Assembly (NCBI GenBank): GCA_036365455.1
Contig: JAWQUS010000001.1
Span: 23,855,001-23,919,000, forward strand
Reading direction: 5' to 3'
DNA: 64,000 nucleotides
Source: Macrosoma leucophasiata
Lineage: Eukaryota; Arthropoda; Insecta; Lepidoptera; Hedylidae
How positions within the stretch are numbered: position 1 is the stretch's first letter; every line of letters starts with the position of its first letter. Below the pieces are notes generated by a model that did no database searches, was not told the origin of the DNA, and saw only the letters and a program-made list of their open reading frames with translations. Position numbers and translations under genes: made by a program. This document shows, piece after piece, positions 53,179-63,674 of the stretch.

Positions 53179-54764
53179 ATAACATAACCCAAGGATATAT
53201 TTAAGGGAGGCTTTTGTGCAACAGTGGAAGACATTCGACTGATATGATGACGAAAAGCACTATCAATTTTTATGCAATCGTTTTTATGCAAAAATTTCCA
53301 CTAAAGAAATCTCAAGTGACAAAATGACCAGTTAATGATATCCAGAACAAAAGAAACGGCACATTACAAAAGAACAGATTAAAGACCGAATTAAAAACGT
53401 ATTCAGTCCATTAAATCTATCAACCCTCTGTCCAGTACAACCCCTGCGCTAGAGGGAACAATAAAAAACACATCTTCAAAGACAGATGGGGTCGGAATTA
53501 AAAGTGCAGGTGGGGTACCCCCTCCCACGCGTGGACGCCACCCGATTGATAAGGTGGGTATTTGTGGTGCTGACGGACACTTTGGACTACTATGGTACCT
53601 CTGTATTTAAATGTTCTTGAACAGAACGCTGTACGGATTAAATACTAAAATGCATTCTCTACCAGTTAGACGAAAAATCTCAAGTTTGAAAATGGGACTT
53701 AGATATTTTATATTATTATGATTTTAAGAAAAATAGTATCTATATGAAATACTTGACCTGAAAATTTTCGTAGTAAAACGATTGGAAAAGTAGTAGGCAG
53801 AAAAACAGAGACATGAATAATTTTTTTTTCGTTAAGCCTACACAAGTTACTGTATACCTACATGTCATTTTCATTGAAACAATTTTATGTTTCAAAACTT
53901 CATATCGAAATTTTCTTTGAGGATGGAAAGTAAAACATGTGTAGGTACAAACGCCATTCGCCAATTATATTTTATAAACCCATATTGATACATCTCGTGT
54001 TAAATCTCGTAGGTGTCATGAAAATGAAGATTAACTAAATGGAAGTCTATATATTCATTATTAACGATTTACACATTATATTTTTTGTCATGCTCATCCT
54101 ATCACCCAAATGCGAGTGCTCAGTCTATCATTCAAATGAGAAAAAAATCGAAATATTAAAAAACCCAACGATCAAATATTCAAAGTGGATTCCGTTCGTC
54201 GCGTCGACTTAAGTCAACTTCGATCGGTCACCTTTGGGATACTGTCCGGTGGGCGGCGAGTGCCGACTGGGCAGAAATTAGTGGAGTGCCCGTCTTGCCC
54301 TGTAATGTCCACGTCCGGTGTGGATAGGGTGGGTATGCGTAGGGATTTTTCTCGGACATTTCTTTTCCAAAATCATAGGATTTTATTTAACAAGAATTGT
54401 ATTGGTAAATTCTCATTGCAGGCTATGTATTTGATTCCATCAAATACTGTACATTATACTTGAAGGTAAAAGTAAGGATCTTGAAGGTCAAATTTTTCTC
54501 AGATCATATTGGCCTTTGGAACTTTGCCGGTGAATGACAAAGAATGACTCTTTTTCTTTTCTTTTAACTCTTTCTTATCAGTTTGTAAAGGGGAAATGAG
54601 ACATTCTACTGATATACTTTTTACATTAGTTTATTACATTTAGTTTTATCTTAGTGATATTCTTGACTTTACATATATTTTTTATCTTGTTTGACATGTA
54701 TATCAATTATTATTCACTTTAATTTATTTTGTTTACTTTTGACGTGTCATAAGAAGTGCCTGTC
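53179..54764. other. Long stretch with little recognised
   Basis: A GC-rich patch at 53495-53575 contains the palindrome GGGGTACCCC (53512-53521). A CpG-richer piece at 54185-54350 carries a 92-codon open frame without a domain. No repeat is recognised. Confidence 0.35.
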
Positions 54765-54835
54765 ACCCTATTAATAAATGAGTTTCTGATTCTGATTCTG
54801 ATTCTGAAATAAATAAATAAGTAAATAAATAATAA
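54765..54835 (+). repeat. LINE-like 3' tail with TTCTGA and AAATAAAT units
   Basis: TTAATAAATGAGTTTCTGAT then TTCTGATTCTGA and AAATAAATAAATAA resemble the simple-repeat tail of a non-LTR element whose body I cannot identify. Confidence 0.5.
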
Positions 54836-54976
54836 CCCTCTTATTCATAAACGTATATTAAATACGATTTAGCTACAGAATGCTTTGTCTTTGTCAGGGG
54901 AATTGTTATATGTGCAAGATAGAAAAAAGGAGAGATTAGCAACACTTTAGCTAAAATACGCTTATGTATAAGGTGG
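54836..54976. mobile_element. MITE, copy 2
   Basis: Diverged relative of 41722-41867: CTCTTATTCATAAACGTATA, GAATGCTTTGTCTTTGTCAG, GAGATTAGCAACACTTTAGC in order. Flanks ATAA and TTAA. Confidence 0.85.
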
Positions 54977-54982
54977 TTAATA

Positions 54983-55139
54983 TATAAACCTGTGTTGTGG
55001 GTGCCGTTGTATACACAAAAACACCCAGACCCGAAACAAATATCTGTAGGCCATACAAATAATGTCTCGGTGCGGGGATCGATCCAGCGACCCTTCGAAT
55101 CAAACAATCATCTCACACCGCTAGACTAACCGGGTCGTC
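54983..55139 (-). mobile_element. tRNA-SINE3 copy 2
   Basis: Minus-strand head GACGACCCGGTTAGTCTAGC with A-box match TAGTCTAGCGG; the B box is mutated to GGATCGATCCC. It starts six bases after the MITE; in the other copy no MITE is present. Confidence 0.7.
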
Positions 55140-55502
55140 AAAGGTCAAAGTAACAAATACACTAATTGAGGTTATTGAGCTATATTAAAAGGTTAATCGG
55201 GAGGAGGGGTTATACTTCGCTAATGATAAAGATCACGGTGTAAAATTTCAGGCTTACATTGACATAATTTTTGACTATGATTTAATAAGGGTAGACATGG
55301 ATTGTCGAGGTAAAGGGTAAGGTAGTGAGTTGCATTCGTCCTTCATTAATGGCCGAGGGAGAGATAATAATATGGATATGGAGAGACCACATGCAACATA
55401 CTCATTAAATTCTCATAATTATTGGTATGTTACAAGTTTTCTTCGTATACCTACTGAGTAAACAATACACATAGGTACCTACAAAAAAAATCTACTATTT
55501 GT
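55140..55502. other. Unassigned sequence
   Basis: Nothing recognised. Confidence 0.35.
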
Positions 55503-55758
55503 ATTCAAACAAGCTTGCAGTTCACATTGATGTTAAGTGATGACTACAGCTTATAGATACCCACACAAAGACCAAGGTCAAAATGCAGATGCGTTACCAC
55601 TCCTGAGGCCGAAGGTGTTATGCCTCTGTGCCGGAAATTACAGGGCCGCTCATTACCACCTGACCGGAACACGATAATGCTGAACTCTACCATTTGGCGG
55701 CAAGTATATTAGGTAATGCAGTGGTGCCTAAGCCTGTCACTGGAGCTCTACCACCAGT
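55503..55758 (-). mobile_element. SINE-M copy, tail missing
   Basis: From AAACAAGCTTGCAGTTCAC to CTCTACCACCAGT, lacking about 20 bases around the GCCCGCGAGCTCC block. Confidence 0.88.
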
Positions 55759-55837
55759 CAATATATTCTAAATCTACGTATGAAAAGAATCAGGCCACAA
55801 TTCAACAAGTACCATGTGCATCACAATCACAGTACTA

Positions 55838-56009
55838 CAGAAAACTACATAATAACATTGAAACGGATGGCCACCCCGTCTGCTCCCGTCTTGCAGTTGA
55901 CTGAGCGAAATCACTCAAAAGTTTTAATGCCGCTTCCGTGGGGACCGTCCACCCCGGCATGAGTGTGAGTTTGGCTGAATCGGACGTATGTACTTTGGAT
56001 ACTTTTGAT
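55838..56009 (+). repeat. Clustered repeat S, copy 1 of 3
   Basis: ACTACATAATAACATTGAAA, CGTCTGCTCCCGTCTTGCAG, TGACTGAGCGAAATCACTCA and GGACCGTCCACCCCGGC recur at 56599 and 57505, all plus strand, within 1.8 kb. Identity unknown. Confidence 0.8.
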
Positions 56010-56044
56010 GAAACGAATCACTGTTGTGAGTTTTTTATCTAGAA

Positions 56045-56335
56045 ATTAACGAAAACACGAAAGAAAAACTTGACTTCGGGCAGGAATTGAGCCTGCGACC
56101 ACAGGATAACCAGTCCAGTCGCACAATTAAGCTACCGAAGTCCCACACCGATGCATCAAATTTTGCTTTCCCTTTTTGATTTTTAACCGATTTAGGGTCG
56201 GTGAAAATAAGCAGCTGGACTGGTTATCCTGAGGTCGCAGGTTCGATTCCTGCCTCAAGTCAAATTTTTCTTTTCTTTTTTTCTTTGATTTCTAAAATTC
56301 ACTCGCCTGTGTTATTGCGAAAAATAAATAGTACA
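56045..56335. mobile_element. tRNA-like fold-back element, copy E
   Basis: A tRNA-like sequence on the minus strand (56072-56142) is followed by about 70 bases and then its 3' half (56214-56261) in plus orientation and a tail ending TCACTCGCCTGTGTTATTGC. The head differs from copies A-D, yet the architecture is the same. Confidence 0.8.
56072..56142 (-). tRNA. tRNA-like sequence, probably not functional
   Basis: On the minus strand acceptor ACTTCGG/CCGAAGT pairs fully and a T-arm is present, but the D stem (GCTTAATTGTGCG) is poor and the anticodon stem has a T-T mismatch. No amino acid assigned. Confidence 0.3.
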
Positions 56336-56598
56336 ACAATTGATATCTTTTACGATAAGTAATCTTTTTTGTGTCAGCTGCAGATCACAGAATCTTGGCT
56401 CGAAATTAACAACATCACCTTACACCCCATTAAGGTCAGCTTGGGGCCGTTTGCAGGGAAGAATTTGAATTTTAGAGATTTAAGGAAATAAACAAATCAT
56501 TACGAGTTTGTCAACAAAATATTCAACACAAAAATTCCAGTGTAAATCAGTATGGTTCACTATACAATAAAGATCATGTGCATACCAACACTCACAAG

Positions 56599-56788
56599 AG
56601 AACTACATAAAACTACATAATAACATTGAAACGGCTGGTCACCCCGTCTGCACTCGTCGTCAGTTGACTGAGCGGAATCACTCAAAAGTTTTAATGCTGC
56701 TTCCGTGGGGACTGTCCTCCCCGGCTTCTGTGTGCTTATATGGGTTCGGCTGGATTGGACGTATGAACTGTGGAACCTTTGAATAAGA
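56599..56788 (+). repeat. Clustered repeat S, copy 2 of 3
   Basis: Closest to copy 1; differs by GTCTGCACTCGTCGTCAGTT and TTCCGTGGGGACTGTCC. Confidence 0.8.
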
Positions 56789-56860
56789 ATCAATCATGAT
56801 TGTGTATTTTAAATGAGTTGATAAAGAAACTTTTACTTATGAAGAAAATGTTTCTTTTTC

Positions 56861-57026
56861 AACCACAGATCAAAATGCAGATCTGTTGCCAAGTCTGACA
56901 CCTTAGCTGTTATGCCTCTATGATAGCTATTACCGCCTAATCGGAAGACGTTAGTTCTGTACCCTATAATTTTGTGGCAGATAGATGGAAATGTGGTGGT
57001 GCCTACACCCTCGAGTGTCTACACTT
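56861..57026 (-). mobile_element. Old SINE-M copy
   Basis: Diverged middle and 5' parts (CTTAGCTGTTATGCCTCTAT, GATAGCTATTACC, GTGGTGGTGCCTACACCCTC). Confidence 0.65.
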
Positions 57027-57171
57027 AAAGCAGAGAAATACTTCAGGGAAACTTTGTCCAAGATATTGGGCATACAAAAAAAAGTTAACAAGCATACTAA
57101 TCTCATAGTGCAACAAAGGTCGTGTGTATGTATAACAGCATTCGGATTACTACACAAAACTCATAATTTTA

Positions 57172-57487
57172 ACTGGTGGTAGAGCTCCATTGACGGAGCT
57201 CGCGGGCGTAGGCACCACCACATTACCTAATTTACTTGCCGCTTAATGGCAGTATGGTGTTCAGCACTATCGTGTTCCGGTCAGGTGGTAATGTACGGCT
57301 CTGTAATTTCCGGAACAGAGGCATAACACCTTAGACCTCAGGCGTTTGCGTCAATGCAGATGCGTTACTAACGCATCTGCATTTTGACCTTGGTCTTCGT
57401 GTGGGTGTCTATAGGCTGCAGTCATCACTTAACATCAATGTGAACTGCATGCTTGTTTGCCACTTCCTTTACATAAAAAAAAAAAAA
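57172..57487 (+). mobile_element. SINE-M copy with templated palindrome
   Basis: Full length. At 57353-57383 an inverted copy of its own block precedes the normal block: AATGCAGATGCGTTA, one base, TAACGCATCTGCATT. This adds about 30 bases. Confidence 0.92.
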
Positions 57488-57504
57488 TAATGATAATAAT
57501 AACT

Positions 57505-57662
57505 GGCCGGCTGGTTACCCCGTCTGCTCCCGTCTTGCAGTTGACTGAGCGAAATCACTCAAAACTTTTAATGCCGCTTCCGTGAGGACCGTCCACCCCG
57601 GCTTGTGTGTGCATGTATGGGTTTGGCTGAATCGGCGATATGAGCTGTGAAAGCTTTTGGTG
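57505..57662 (+). repeat. Clustered repeat S, copy 3 of 3
   Basis: CGTCTGCTCCCGTCTTGCAG to TGAGCTGTGAAAGC; the AACATTGAAA start is replaced by TGATAATAATAACTGGC. Confidence 0.78.
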
Positions 57663-58317
57663 GCCATCCCGCATTATGAATATGATTTTTTATCAAGTCA
57701 ATTTGTGGTGAATCCTTTTGTTAAAAACACGCAAAATATAATATATTATTTTAAGGACAGAATATATAAACGATTTTTATGCCACAGCTTCTTTCTTTCA
57801 TTGTCTCCACCGAGCATTTTGTCTTCCAATTTTCTGCGCCCTTTATTTAATTTCATATTTTCTTTTTTCTAATTTGCTTCTTTTTCTGAAGGCTTTATTT
57901 AAAGTCTTTAAGGTAGCCTTAGAAGAAGTGTAAAAAATCATTCGCATTTTAGGGAGTATTTACGTGTATTGTTTCAGCATATCAATATTCGTCTTGGTTC
58001 GCCTCGTGAAAATGATCCAATGAGTGGTGTGCCATTATAATGATTGAACGATTGAATCCCACTAAATAACAATTTATCTCCTAATGTCACATTAATTATC
58101 AGTGCAAGATGTTTTCCAACTCGCTAGTGTTTGGTTTGATTGGTGACTATTTTTGCTTAAATGTTATGCATGAGTTATTTGGATATTCAGACAGCTTTAG
58201 CTTAGCGTTTTGAGAGAGTGTTTTAGTGACATACAATCTGTGGTATTATTATTGGTATTTTAAATAATGGAGTGATAACATATAGCTTACATTAATAAAA
58301 TATAAACTTAAATAATA
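57663..58317. other. Unassigned AT-rich sequence
   Basis: The 71-codon open frame at 57657-57872 is low-complexity; no gene called. Confidence 0.35.
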
Positions 58318-58586
58318 TAGAGCTCCAGTGGCGGAGCTCGCGGGCGTAGCACCACCGCATAACCTAATATACTTGCCGTTAAATGGTAGTGTTAGCACAA
58401 TCGTGTTCTGGTCAGGTGGTAATGTACGGCCCTGTAATTTCCGGCACAGATGCATAACACCTAAGGCCTCAGGAGTGGTAACGCATCTGCATTTTGACCT
58501 TGGTCTTTGTGTGGGTATCTATAGGCTGCAGTAATCACTTAACATCAATGTGAACTGCATGCTTGTTTGCCACTTCCATAACATAA
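58318..58586 (+). mobile_element. SINE-M copy, tail turned into TA repeat
   Basis: Starts at TAGAGCTCCAGTGGCG; ends CCATAACATAAATATATAT, running directly into the microsatellite. Confidence 0.88.
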
Positions 58587-58625
58587 ATATATATATATAT
58601 ATATACATAAATATATACACATTAT

Positions 58626-58672
<47 letters not shown>
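58587..58672. repeat. TA microsatellite
   Basis: Long runs of TA broken by CATAAATATATACACATTAT. It sits between the tails of a plus- and a minus-strand SINE-M. Confidence 0.95.
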
Positions 58673-58674
<2 letters not shown>

Positions 58675-58699
58675 ATTTAGGTAGGTCATGAAACCAAGC

Positions 58700-58836
58700 A
58701 TTTCAATGTAGATGCGTTGCCACTTCTGAGGCTTAAAGTATTATGTCTCAGTGCCGGAAATTATAGGGCCGTATATTATCACCTGGCTGGAACATGATAG
58801 TACTGACACTATTATTTGACGACAGATAGATTAGGT
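58700..58836 (-). mobile_element. Old SINE-M copy
   Basis: Diverged (AGATGCGTTGCCACTTCTGA, TATTATCACCTGGCTGGAAC, GACAGATAGATTAGGTA). Confidence 0.7.
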
Positions 58837-59188
58837 ATTAGACACTCGTGTAATAACACAAAAATATATATATCTTTACAAAATTTCATCGTATTAAATA
58901 TGACTTGTCTTGTTGTCATCGTATTGAACATAAAGAATAACTCTTTTACAAATTATCCCACTAACATACGTAAACTGTCCGCACCGACGAAGGGGCCGTC
59001 AATCTACCCCGGTCGGACATCTCCCCGTGACGTCACCGCCCGCCTCAGATGGCATTAGCGATGGAAATATTCCATTTGAACCAAGTCCGCAATTTAGTTT
59101 ACTTGAGGTTTTCTACTTGTGTGCTATTAAATGGACCTTTGTTTTAGTTTAAACTGCACTGATGGCGCAGCGGGACCAGTATCGCGAT
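58837..59188. other. Unassigned sequence with CpG patch
   Basis: 58975-59050 is CpG-rich (GGTCGGACATCTCCCCGTGA). Nothing identified. Confidence 0.35.
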
Positions 59189-59486
59189 CACTGTTTGAAG
59201 TAAATCTGCTACGCCAGACGGACAGACAGATAGACACATGAATAGTACGCAAAATAAGGGATTCGATTTTCTTTCCAAGTTAAGGAACCCTAAAGATCCC
59301 TGAAAGTAAGACTCAAATAAATAAAACCATCCAAACAATCCACTGTTTGAAGTAAATCTGCTACGCCAGACGGACAGACAGATAGACACATGAATAGTAC
59401 GCAAAATAAGGGATTCGATTTTCTTTCCAAGTTAAGGAACCCTAAAGATCCCTGAAAGTAAGACTGAAATAAATAAAACCATCCAA
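59189..59486 (+). repeat. Tandem duplication, 152-base period
   Basis: Unit 1 59189-59340 and unit 2 59341-59486 are nearly identical; one visible difference is GACTCAAAT against GACTGAAAT. The unit contains CGGACAGACAGATAGACACA and AAGGAACCCTAAAGATCCC, words I recall from insect dispersed repeats. Confidence 0.95.
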
Positions 59487-60095
59487 TATATATCCGGTTC
59501 TTCCTAATATCGAATCACGTAGCGCATAACTGTAACAGTGTCCAAATGGAAAGAAGACACAACCCACCCAATTACCAATTCTCATCTCGACATGCGTGAA
59601 TATTCACAAAATGCACTTATTACGTCCTGGGATATCCATGATCCCGCGGCGCGGTGATCCCGGGATGATTGGCAATCCCGGGCCGCGGGATAAGGCGGCC
59701 ATTTTAATAGGATGCTCACCTAGATGTGTCGTAATACATTCGGCCGTATCGTGTGCGCTTCATTAGGTTTTTTTTGCTACTCCGGGATTGGGTGCTGTTA
59801 CGTACGTGCCTTTTTGTAGGTTTGATATAATTTTGGTGGGTAGGTGTAATTTGATTACGTGTCTGAAGAGTTGACGAATTCTATTCTAACTAGTAAAGTT
59901 GATTTTCGGATAAAACATTTATGGAAGTAGGAAGTAAGTAAGTATACCCTTAACGTTAAGGTTTGTTTATAGAAAACACAACTAATTTTGATTATAATTA
60001 TGTTTCTATTACAAGTTAAAGCTATTCTCCATGTTTAGTTTCAGATTTATTTGCTTAAGTTATTTATTCAACTTTTTTAAAATTGTAGGTAGGTA
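59487..60095. other. Unassigned sequence around a CpG-rich island
   Basis: Only the palindrome cluster listed at 59641 stands out. Confidence 0.4.
59641..59702. promoter_or_regulatory. CpG-rich palindrome cluster with YY1/Pho-like site
   Basis: ATCCCGCGG (59641) pairs with CCGCGGGAT (59683), enclosing the palindrome ATCCCGGGAT (59657-59666) and another ATCCCGGG. GGCGGCCATTTT at 59695 is the reverse complement of the YY1/Pho consensus AAAATGGCCGCC. Non-repetitive here; candidate promoter or insulator element. Confidence 0.35.
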
Positions 60096-60350
60096 ATAAA
60101 AATATTTATTTTTAAAGAAACATGGAAAGAAAAATTTGACTTCAGGCGAGACACGAACTCGCGGCCTACTGGGAATCTAGTCCAGCCTAGTCTAGTCTCG
60201 TCTAGTCTAGTCTAGCCTATCTAGTCTAATCTCGCCTGAAGTCAAAATTTCCTTTCCAAAATTTTTCTTTCCAAAAAATTTTTCTTTCCATTTTTCTTTA
60301 AAAATAAATATATTTCACAAGCACGTGTTAATGCGAAATAATATAAAACA
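60096..60350. mobile_element. tRNA-like fold-back element, copy D, expanded centre
   Basis: The left arm is tail plus tRNA 3' half (minus), the right TCTCGCCTGAAGTCAAAATT plus tail. The middle, where the rest of the tRNA-like sequence should be, is a pentamer repeat. The right tail has an extra doubled TTTCCAAAA-type segment. Confidence 0.82.
60175..60232. repeat. TAGTC pentamer repeat
   Basis: About ten imperfect TAGTC/TAGCC units. It starts at TCTAGTCCAGCC of the tRNA-like sequence, its presumed seed. Confidence 0.88.
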
Positions 60351-60623
60351 ATAAAAATATTATTTGTTTATTTCTTAGAGCAATATATTCTTACCATAAT
60401 TAAAGATTCTAAATTCAAGCATGCAAATTATTTCCTGATTGTTGTCACACATTTAAACAGTAATTTTCAAATTTAGAGAATTATTTTATTGCCGTTGGAT
60501 TCTAAAAGAAAATTACTTACCTAATAGAAAATCTAAAGTATTATTTCAAATTGGTCTACCCGAACCTCTTTTCATTGTCAAGTTATTAGCTACCTACAAT
60601 GAGCAGCAGTAACATATAATATA

Positions 60624-60808
60624 CTAGCGGCCCACCTCGGCTTCGCCCGCGCTGCTCTGCTCCTATTAGTCATAGCGTAATGTAAGCTATCCTATCTCTC
60701 AAGTTGGATCGAACTGCACATGGTGTGCGAATTTTATTATAATCGGTTAAGTGGTTTAGGCGTCCATTGAGGACAAACATTGTGACACGAGATTTATATA
60801 TATTAAGA
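60624..60808 (-). mobile_element. Lep1-like Helitron, 185 bases, copy 1
   Basis: Minus strand TCTTAATATATATAAATCTC at the 5' end, GGGCCGCTAG at the 3' end, inserted between A and T. Same length as copy 2. It resembles the non-autonomous Lep1 Helitrons of Lepidoptera, from memory. Confidence 0.85.
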
Positions 60809-60848
60809 TTAATGATTTCATGGGTATGAATAGTAATCAATTATAGAT

Positions 60849-61379
60849 AAAAGGAGATGTTGCAAAATGTATGGACGTCCGACCATGTATTGTACACAAT
60901 ATTAATAACGGGCAAAATCAATATGAAAACGTTTTTTACTGCATTTTTTTCACTTATTTACACATATAATTTGCAGTTAGTATTGCAACTCAAAACCAAC
61001 ATGGCGAATATGGCGGGCAATGTCATTTTGACTAATTTTACTAATAATCGATACTTATCGATTTCCAATTTAAAGAAATTCATCGGAACTTCTTTAAATT
61101 GATCGATTCGATGCAACGTTTTTTTGTTAATATGTGATGCACTAGTAAGATACAGATAGCATTCGTTTTTTTTTCTACATAGGTACTATCCCAAGCGTAG
61201 GCTGTATCGCCGACATATTGAACATGGTAAAAATTATAAAATCACTTGAATTAAAAATTGTTGTTACTCTCAAATATATTCTTGTATAAATTAATTGTAT
61301 TTTTTTCGAATTCTTCTATAATTTACCCATTTTTTGAGGTAGTGTACGAACCAGAGCCGAGCTCGCAACATCTCCTTTA
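60849..61379. repeat. Inverted short repeats bounding about 530 bases
   Basis: AAAAGGAGATGTTGC at 60849 and GCAACATCTCCTTT at 61366 are inverted. AAAGGAGATGTTGCAAAAAT also occurs at 24318, so this end belongs to a family. Interior open frame 60857-61102 has no domain. Possibly a non-autonomous DNA transposon. Confidence 0.5.
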
Positions 61380-62089
61380 ACCCAATCCCAAAAAAGAGTA
61401 TATTTCTTCATTGAAGAATACTTGCTCGTCATTATCTGAGTAATTTACTTAGCACAGTTCCAAGTGCAGGCACTAAATATTGAGAAGAACTTTGCTAAAG
61501 TCATCAAACAACCCCGCTAAAAAAAAACTAACCCAATTAAATTGATAGATTTTTAAATATTTTTATTACTTGACATACCTATTATATTCGTGAAGACATT
61601 AATTTAGCAAAATAAACAAAAACATCAAATTGAATATCTAGCTGGATAAAAATAAATTGGATTTAATCAATCGCTATTTAAAAACGCGCATAAATTAAAA
61701 TTTATTTTAAGATTTAGATTATAACAGTCGACTGAATGAACTAAAATATGAGGACTAAATAATAGGCATCGGATGACTGAAAATTATTGCTAAGACTAAT
61801 CTAAAACACGAAATTAACATAGCATTTTGATTTAACTCTTGTTTGATATTTTTGTTCGGTATCACTATAATTCATTATCTAGGATCATCATACATTTTAT
61901 ACTTTGCTGGTGTTAGTATTAATCACAAAATTTAGTTGTCAGACTGAGCTACGATTTTTTATGTGGTATCTCATATTAAAATGGAAATATTTGTACATTT
62001 TTCATGTTTATATATTGGTTTGAGTTCAACTGACCTGTTTTGATGCCCATTTAAATGACTTAAGTCCGGAGTAAGCTATTTAAGTCTGC
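61380..62089. other. Unassigned AT-rich sequence
   Basis: Nothing recognised. Confidence 0.35.
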
Positions 62090-62260
62090 GGCCGTACCGT
62101 GGCCCTTTATTGTCAACCTTAGTTTCAGTTAAGGTTGAGAGCCACGGTTACTATTAGTTTTGTCTCGTTTCTTCACACACGCTGTCACATAAGCCAAATG
62201 AAACAAGATTTTGGCAGCGCCTAAACTATCGCAATATGACGTCATAGTTCGTGCCCTGGA
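62090..62260 (+). repeat. Dispersed repeat, copy 2 of 2
   Basis: Relative of 16460-16610. Here TCAACCTTAG and TTAAGGTTGA (62117, 62132) plus CCGTGGC/GCCACGG make a hairpin not conserved in copy 1. Confidence 0.65.
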
Positions 62261-62297
62261 GTACCGTTATCAGTCAGAGAAAAGCCTCCACATAAGT

Positions 62298-62773
62298 GGA
62301 TATACAAAAATCAATTGCTGTTCGTTAGTCTCGCTAAAACTCGAGAACGGTTGAACAGATTTGGATAATTTTGCTTTTTAATTATTTGTGGAAGTCCAGA
62401 GAGGGCTTAAAAGGATATCTTAATATATATAAATCTCGTGTCACAATGTTTGTCCTCAATGGACTCCTAAACCACTTAACCGATTATAATAAAATTCACA
62501 CACCATGTGCAGTTCGATCCAACTTGAGAGATAGGATAGCTTACATTACGCTATGACTAATAGGAGCAGAGCAGCGCGGGCGAAGCCGGGGCGGGCCGCT
62601 AGTATATTATATGAGAATAGATGAAGAAATTATAAGGGAAATAGTAAAAACAACAATTTCATTTGCCGATACAAATACCGTCCGGTTTCTTAGAATTATT
62701 TCCAGAAATTCCAGAATTATAAAATGTGTCAAGAGTTTATCTGAAGCTATACGAAGTTTGTCGGGTCAGCTAG
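62298..62773 (+). mobile_element. Helitron-like H-B carrying a nested Helitron
   Basis: 5' part 62298-62417 (CAATTGCTGTTCGTTAGTCT) and 3' part 62603-62773 (CCAGAATTATAAAATGTGTC, TCGGGTCAGCTAG) flank the 185-base element. The 5' terminus is diverged. Confidence 0.82.
62418..62602 (+). mobile_element. Lep1-like Helitron, 185 bases, copy 2 (nested)
   Basis: TC at 62418 after A; GGGCCGCTAG ends at 62602 before T. Nearly identical to copy 1, so younger than its host. Confidence 0.88.
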
Positions 62774-63271
62774 TATTTGATAATAGTTTCAAATACTTAA
62801 TGGGGAAACCTTCGGATTGATCCCATCAGTCTATATTTAATTTAAATTGATATATAAGTAAAATATCGTTTATTGCTGAAGCCAAAATATTACAAAAACA
62901 ATATACTAACCGTAGCCATTCTACACGTAATATTATTACATATTCTCTGATATAAGTTGCAATATTTACTTTACAAACTACGATTTCCAGCCCCATGAAA
63001 AGTATGCAAAATTTAATGCAAAAGTCGCACCTATTTCGTCCGGGCGGTGTACTGACAATATTAATTTTGTCACACGGCGGCCGATCACTCCAATTGTCAT
63101 CCGGTTTGTTTCAAAAATTAATCATACCCTTCGAAACGGGACTGATGTATTTTCAATTATTCCTTACCTGAAACAATGGAACATGTGTTATAATATTATA
63201 TTTAAAAAAGTAGATTAAGATTTATCGTTTGTCCTTTGGAAGTTAACTGCTTATGGCACTAATGTAGGACT
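62774..63271. other. Unassigned sequence
   Basis: 63040-63140 is CpG-richer (ACACGGCGGCCGATCACTCC). Nothing identified. Confidence 0.35.
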
Positions 63272-63674
63272 TCTCGGAGCTCGCGGGCGTAGGCACCACC
63301 GCATTACCTAATTTGCTTACCGCTAAATGGTAGTGTTCAGCACTATCGTGTTCCGGTCAGGTCGTAATGTACGGCCCTTTAATTTCCGGCACAGAGGCAC
63401 CACCGCATTAACTAATATACTTGCCGCTAAATGGTAGTGTTCAGCACTATCGTGTTCCGGTCAGGTCGTAATGTACGGCCCTTTAATTTCCGGCACAGAG
63501 GCACCACCGCATTAACTAATATACTTGCCGCTAAATGGTAGTGTTCAGCACTATCGTGTTCCGGTCAAGTGGTAATGTAGGGCAATGTAATTTCCGGCAC
63601 ACAGGCATAACACCTTAGGCATCTGCATTTTGACCTCTGGTCTTTGTGTGGGTGTCTATAGACTGCAGTCATCA
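63272..63674 (+). mobile_element. SINE-M copy with internal 104-base triplication
   Basis: The block from GGCACCACCGCATTA to CGGCACAGA occurs at 63292, 63396 and 63500, exact period 104. Copies 2 and 3 begin where GGCACAGAGGCA joins CACCACCGC, so exchange occurred at the short shared GAGGCA/AGGCACC word. The tail is missing. Confidence 0.93.
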
